Shown here piece by piece: positions 60,289 to 64,000 of a stretch of DNA of 64,000 bases. A program made the translations under genes and the position numbers. The DNA lies in contig NZ_JAUOEL010000001.1 of assembly GCF_030540765.1 (NCBI RefSeq), positions 1,054,001 to 1,118,000 on the forward strand, read 5' to 3'. Within the stretch, counting starts at the first letter, position 1, and every line of letters starts with the position of its first letter. This DNA is from Flavivirga jejuensis. Its GTDB lineage: Bacteria; Bacteroidota; Bacteroidia; Flavobacteriales; Flavobacteriaceae. The notes under the pieces were generated by a model. That model was not told the DNA's origin. It searched no databases and saw only the letters and a list, made by a program, of their open reading frames with translations.

Positions 60289-61407
60289 ATGAAGAATAAA
60301 ATGAAATCACAAAAAATATTATTATTAATACTCATACTTGGGTGTTTATCTTGTAATAACAGAACTAAGAAAACAAAAACGGAAGATGTTAATGATAAAC
60401 AAGTAACAAAAATTACTACTGGTAAAATGAAATTTGAGTATATAGGGCGCGCTGCTGAAAATGAAGGTATGCATGTCTGGGGATCATCACCTATACAAGA
60501 TAAGGATGGAAAAACACATTTATATGCTGCTCAATGGTCTACTAAAACGCAACCTGAAAATTTTAGTGGTTGGTTTAAAGATTGTGAAATTGGACATTAT
60601 GTAAGTGATAGCCCAGAAGGTCCTTTTAAGTATGTAGGCGTAGCTGTTCAAGATAAAGATGGTATGTTCAATTCGCCGCACAATCCAACCATTAGTAATA
60701 TAGACGGGCAATATCAACTTTGTTTTATTGTAAATGAAAACAACAATTTAAAAACACAGCGTATTGTTATGTATGTGGCAGATGATCTTAATGATAACTG
60801 GAGACCAGCTAAAGGAGCAGAAGCTGATGGTACGATCTTACGACAAACAAAAGATTCAACAGTTTGGAATTATACAGCAAGATTGGGGGTTTCAAATCCC
60901 TCATTAATAAAGTACAAGGGTAAATATCTTTTATATCATAAATCTGTGGTAAGAAAAGAACCAAAAGGATATGTTTATTCCTATGGTGTTGTAGTTGCCG
61001 ATGCTGTTGAAGGACCATATGTGCATAAGCCTACAAGAGTAACCGAAGAAAAAATGCCACTTGAAGATGCTTACGCATTTACAATGAAGGATTCAGTATA
61101 TCTAATGAGTCGAGATTTTAGAGGATCTTTAGGAAATAGAGGAGGAGGTTTGTTATGGAAGTCTGGAAATGGTTTTTCTTTTCCTACTGATAAAACAGAA
61201 CGTTCTTATGAAGATTTGCTTCATTATGTTGGGGAAGCGCATTTAAAAGATGCTGTTTCATATAGAGGAAAAAAAGATGGTCATTTAGAACGAGCACAAT
61301 TGCTTTTTAAAGATGGTATACCTATTTACTTATATCTAGCTACAGGCGTTCAGGTTAAACCTGGATATGGCAGTAGTTCGCATGTATTTAAGATTAGTTT
61401 CGAGTGA
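60289..61407 (+). CDS. GH43/GH117-like five-bladed beta-propeller glycosidase, lipoprotein
   Basis: The start is set at the ATG at 60289 (372 residues), because the upstream TTG at 60250 would add residues before the signal; the ATG at 60301 is also possible. The lipobox is LGCLSC followed by NNRTKK. The rest shows five blades of propeller type (MHVWGSSPIQDKDGKTHLYAAQW, FNSPHNPTISNIDGQYQL, SNPSLIKYKGKYLLYHK, LEDAYAFTMKDSVYLMSRD). Blade sequence with Asp/Glu-rich loops fits clans around GH43/GH117. The exact family and sugar are not certain. A GH-A gene follows after 107 bp. Confidence 0.65.
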   Translation: MKNKMKSQKILLLILILGCLSCNNRTKKTKTEDVNDKQVTKITTGKMKFEYIGRAAENEGMHVWGSSPIQDKDGKTHLYAAQWSTKTQPENFSGWFKDCEIGHYVSDSPEGPFKYVGVAVQDKDGMFNSPHNPTISNIDGQYQLCFIVNENNNLKTQRIVMYVADDLNDNWRPAKGAEADGTILRQTKDSTVWNYTARLGVSNPSLIKYKGKYLLYHKSVVRKEPKGYVYSYGVVVADAVEGPYVHKPTRVTEEKMPLEDAYAFTMKDSVYLMSRDFRGSLGNRGGGLLWKSGNGFSFPTDKTERSYEDLLHYVGEAHLKDAVSYRGKKDGHLERAQLLFKDGIPIYLYLATGVQVKPGYGSSSHVFKISFE

Positions 61408-61514
61408 TTTGAAAATATGCAACGGGTTTAGGAAAACATTGATTGATACACATTCTTAACCTAAACTATTTATGAAAAGAAGAAAACAAGAAAGAAAATA
61501 AACAGATTTTTTCA

Positions 61515-62972
61515 ATGAAGAGACACTTACTATTCGGCTTAATATTACTGTTGTCAGTAAAGTGTGCGCGTGTTGATAAAAGTCAAGATGAGGAAAAACC
61601 TGAACAAAATGTAGAAATAATTACAATTGATACATCAATAAGAACAGGGCAGGTTTCCAAAAATCCAGCTGGTGTTGTTTCTTGTTGGTTATTAGATTCA
61701 GATATTGAACGTCCCAGAAAAACCTCTTTTACCAGTGCTATGAAAGAGATGGGAGTAAAATACATGCGCTTTCCTTACGGTCATTTGGCTGATAATTATT
61801 TGTGGGATGCAGATGATGATTGGGGAAATACACTTACACCTAAAATTGCTACCTTTTCGCAAGCCCCAGCCACATGGGATTGGGCGGTAAATCAATCAAG
61901 TGGTGAATTTATAAAGGATATGGATTTTGACGAATACATTTCTATTTGTAATAATGTAGAGGCAGAACCGATGGTGGTGGTAAATATTCTTTCATACAAA
62001 TACAATAATGGCCCTACCTACGAACAATTGAAAGAAACGGCAGTAGAATGGGTTCGATATGCTAACATAACCAAAGGTTATAATGTAAAACGTTGGGCTT
62101 TAGGAAACGAAGTCGATCATCATTCCAATTTAATTTCGCAAGAGGAATACAAAGCTGTTTATACCGATTTTGCGACAGCAATGAAAAAGGTTGACCCTGA
62201 TATTTGGATCGGACCTGGGTTACTTGGTAACTGGCATGCAGCAATGCTAGCACATGATCCTGATAATATCGACTTTATCTGTGTTCATAATTATTTATAT
62301 AAATATGATTGGCGAAACCTAGGTTACGAAGGATGGAAAAATACAAGTGATATTTTAGTGAGTAATGTGGAGACATGCCAAAAGGCTGTAAATAACTCAT
62401 CCATTCCCAATATAGAAATTCATGTTACTGAAATGAACTCACGCCCCTGGAAAGACAATTCAGATAGCGATGATTTATTTCGAGCATTGGCCTATGGCGA
62501 AATGGTGTTAAATGCATGCAACTTTGAAGATGTAAGAGCCACCTATGTTTGGAACACTCATGGACCGTGGGATGGTCCAGAAAAGAATGCCTCTTATAAT
62601 ATTCTCGACCTTGATAATAATCGCGAACCACGAGGAGACATCATTAAAATAATTAACGAAAATCTCTTAGATTATTTTGTACAGGTTCCCCGTGTAAAAG
62701 GTTTTATACGAACGTATGCCTGCGTAGATGAATTAAATGAGCATTTGAATGTTTTTCTAATTAATAAAAATGATACAGCAGAAACTGTAAATATTGAAAC
62801 TTCAGAGTTTAAATTACAATCAAATTATACAATAAAAACTTTCTCAGGAAAAGGTCCAGAGGATAAATCACCAGTATGTTCAGAAATAGCGTATAATGAG
62901 ATAAATGATGAAATTCTGAAGGTCGAATTAGCACCTTTATCATTAAATGTAATCTATATGAAACTGAAATAG
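61515..62972 (+). CDS. Clan GH-A glycosidase (GH39/GH51/GH79-like), lipoprotein
   Basis: The 485-residue protein has a lipobox (LLLSVKC, Cys about 17), a TIM barrel (MRFPYGHLADNY, RWALGNEVDHH, FICVHNYLYKYDW) and a C-terminal beta-sandwich (LNVFLINKNDTAETVNIE). Acid/base Glu199 lies in LGNEVD and nucleophile Glu306 in HVTEMNSRPW, the normal GH-A spacing of about 107 residues. The layout resembles alpha-L-arabinofuranosidases (GH51) and GH39/GH79 enzymes, and I cannot choose among them. It is followed by a short hairpin and may belong to one unit with the propeller gene before it. Confidence 0.68.
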   Translation: MKRHLLFGLILLLSVKCARVDKSQDEEKPEQNVEIITIDTSIRTGQVSKNPAGVVSCWLLDSDIERPRKTSFTSAMKEMGVKYMRFPYGHLADNYLWDADDDWGNTLTPKIATFSQAPATWDWAVNQSSGEFIKDMDFDEYISICNNVEAEPMVVVNILSYKYNNGPTYEQLKETAVEWVRYANITKGYNVKRWALGNEVDHHSNLISQEEYKAVYTDFATAMKKVDPDIWIGPGLLGNWHAAMLAHDPDNIDFICVHNYLYKYDWRNLGYEGWKNTSDILVSNVETCQKAVNNSSIPNIEIHVTEMNSRPWKDNSDSDDLFRALAYGEMVLNACNFEDVRATYVWNTHGPWDGPEKNASYNILDLDNNREPRGDIIKIINENLLDYFVQVPRVKGFIRTYACVDELNEHLNVFLINKNDTAETVNIETSEFKLQSNYTIKTFSGKGPEDKSPVCSEIAYNEINDEILKVELAPLSLNVIYMKLK

Positions 62973-63003
62973 CAATTAATAATAATATGAAACTGATGAA
63001 ATA

Positions 63004-63024
63004 CCCCTATGGTTTGCCTAGGGG
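63004..63024 (+). terminator. Hairpin after the GH-A gene, possible terminator
   Basis: CCCCTA, a 9-base loop and TAGGGG, 31 bp after the stop codon, followed within 30 bp by a T-rich stretch. Confidence 0.5.
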
Positions 63025-63042
63025 CTAGTCGGTTTTAAGAAT

Positions 63043-63209
63043 TTTTTATTTTATGATAGAAATACCGCAAGTAACCCCTATAGCAAGAAGAACAGAACCA
63101 TTCAAAATTTTATAAGAATTGATGGTTACGAAGGAAAACCTAAAAAGAATTTAAGTACGCTTTGAGAAGAAAACGGTATAAAAGGAATTTGTTATACCTC
63201 CAATGGATA
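63043..63209 (+). pseudogene. Possible decayed gene fragment, identity unknown
   Basis: One frame reads LFYDRNTASNPYSKKN, then RTIQNFIRIDGYEGKP, KKNLSTL, a TGA stop, EENGIKGICYTSNG and a TAA stop. The composition looks protein-like, and the TGA could be a mutated Trp codon. No start, no signal and no family were recognised, so chance is possible. Confidence 0.25.
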
Positions 63210-63272
63210 ACGCAAAATGAATATTTTGAATTATATAATCAAAAGTAGTCACATCAAATTTATAGTAACGAA

Positions 63273-64000
63273 ATGACATCAAAAAAAATAGTAGTCACAT
63301 TTTTAATACTAGTATCTACGATTCTTAATCTTAGAGCCCAAAATATAACTCCTGATGAAAAAATAGTATACAAAAAGATAAATGGAGATAGTTTATATCT
63401 TCATGTTTTTAAACCACAATTATCTAAAAAACCAACTTCTGTTATTGTATTCTTTTTTGGTGGAGGCTGGGTATCTGGTACTCCAAAACAATTTTATCAA
63501 CAAAGTGAATATTTCGCATCTAGGGGTATGTTAGCAATATCTGCAGAATATAGAGTGAAGAATAAACATGGTGCGTCTCCTTTTGATTGCGTTGAAGATG
63601 CCAAATCTGCTATTCGTTGGATTCGTGAACATGCTAAAGAATTACATATTGATCCTACCAAAATTGTTGCAAGTGGAGGTTCTGCGGGAGGTCATATTGC
63701 AATATCTACGGCATTAATAAAAGGTTTTGAAAACCCTAACGAAAATGTATCTGTTAGTTCTGTTCCTAATGCTGTAGTTGCATACAACCCCGTTTTAGAC
63801 ACGACTGAAGAGGGGTATGGCTATAAAAAAGTTATTGGTCGTGAAACAGAAATATCGCCATGTCACCAGGTAAAAAAAGAGATGCCTCCTATGTTGATAT
63901 TTCATGGGAAAAAAGATAAAATAGTGCCTTTTGAAAACGCAAAACGTTTTACCGATCTCATGAAAGAAGCAGGAAATGAATGCGAATTAGTCGCAATTGA
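63273..64000 (+). CDS. Alpha/beta-hydrolase carbohydrate esterase, 3' end outside window
   Basis: The ATG at 63273 opens a frame that stays open to the window end (about 242 residues seen). It begins with a signal peptide (MTSKKIVVTFLIL..., ending LRAQ). The oxyanion motif is FFGGGWVSG (HGGGW-like), the nucleophile Ser is in SGGSAGGH, and a likely acid Asp lies in FHGKKDKIVP. The catalytic His lies beyond the window. It resembles BD-FAE/acetyl-xylan-esterase-type enzymes and is related in its core to the hydrolase domain of the 27408-29552 protein, but without the extra domains. It likely removes acetyl or feruloyl-type groups from oligosaccharides. Confidence 0.8.
   Translation, partial: MTSKKIVVTFLILVSTILNLRAQNITPDEKIVYKKINGDSLYLHVFKPQLSKKPTSVIVFFFGGGWVSGTPKQFYQQSEYFASRGMLAISAEYRVKNKHGASPFDCVEDAKSAIRWIREHAKELHIDPTKIVASGGSAGGHIAISTALIKGFENPNENVSVSSVPNAVVAYNPVLDTTEEGYGYKKVIGRETEISPCHQVKKEMPPMLIFHGKKDKIVPFENAKRFTDLMKEAGNECELVAI

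Larger units (their letters stand above)
62973..63272. other. Intergenic region: hairpin and a decayed coding remnant
   Basis: CCCCTA and TAGGGG (63004-63024) form a hairpin that may end the preceding unit. From about 63043 to 63209 the plus strand can be read as protein-like sequence with a TGA and a TAA inside. Confidence 0.45.

Overview
The window is AT-rich chromosomal DNA from a marine, alga-associated member of the Bacteroidota, most likely a flavobacterium. The evidence is paired SusC/SusD outer-membrane proteins, type IX secretion (T9SS/Por) C-terminal sorting domains, many lipoprotein exo-enzymes, three formylglycine sulfatases, and promoters with the Bacteroidota -7 box TAnnTTTG. 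I see no rRNA, tRNA, CRISPR array, phage or transposase gene. The whole window reads as one polysaccharide-utilisation region joined to a uronate-catabolism region.

Region A (1-12.6 kb) handles the monosaccharides. It holds a 5'-truncated Gfo/Idh/MocA oxidoreductase, a GH78-type rhamnosidase, a LacI-family repressor, and a divergent uronate operon: SDR (fructuronate/mannonate oxidoreductase type), uxuA, uxaC and a three-gene TRAP transporter. A 2-keto-3-deoxygluconate kinase and an SRPBCC lipoprotein follow. Two identical operator-like sequences lie between the repressor and the operon, each next to a promoter start region. Region B (13-36 kb) holds a LacZ-type GH2, then a minus-strand block of secreted enzymes. 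These are three related multidomain GH128-like proteins, one TIM-barrel enzyme of unassigned family, a multidomain esterase, a sulfatase and a compact clan GH-A-like enzyme. A second GH2 follows on the plus strand. Region C (37-47.6 kb) is the uptake operon: two SusC/SusD pairs and a DUF1735-type surface lipoprotein, closed by a strong terminator. Region D (48-64 kb) holds more enzymes: a second compact GH-A-like protein with a discoidin-like domain, a GH-A/FN3 protein, two sulfatases, GH97, GH29, a GH43/GH117-like propeller, a GH39/GH51/GH79-like enzyme and an esterase cut by the window end.

Proposed working (inference): T9SS-exported enzymes cut a sulfated, esterified heteropolysaccharide outside the cell and SusCD imports the oligomers. 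Lipoprotein and periplasmic sulfatases, GH2, GH29, GH97 and GH78 then trim them. Released glucuronate enters through the TRAP transporter and is converted by UxaC, the SDR, UxuA and KdgK to KDPG. The enzyme set suggests galactose, fucose, rhamnose, glucuronate and sulfate in the substrate, but the polymer cannot be named. No ulvan, alginate, agar or carrageenan hallmark enzyme is recognisable.

The most notable find is regulatory. A gap-free 27-bp sequence occurs upstream of eight transcription units on both strands, at a fixed distance (36 nt in seven cases, 35 in one) from a TAnnTTTG-like -7 box. It looks like the binding site of one activator controlling the whole region, and that activator is not encoded here. 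Other notable items are a ~165-bp MITE-like repeat with 13-bp terminal inverted repeats, and two neighbouring genes that share promoter, signal peptide, sorting domain and terminator but have unrelated catalytic cores.
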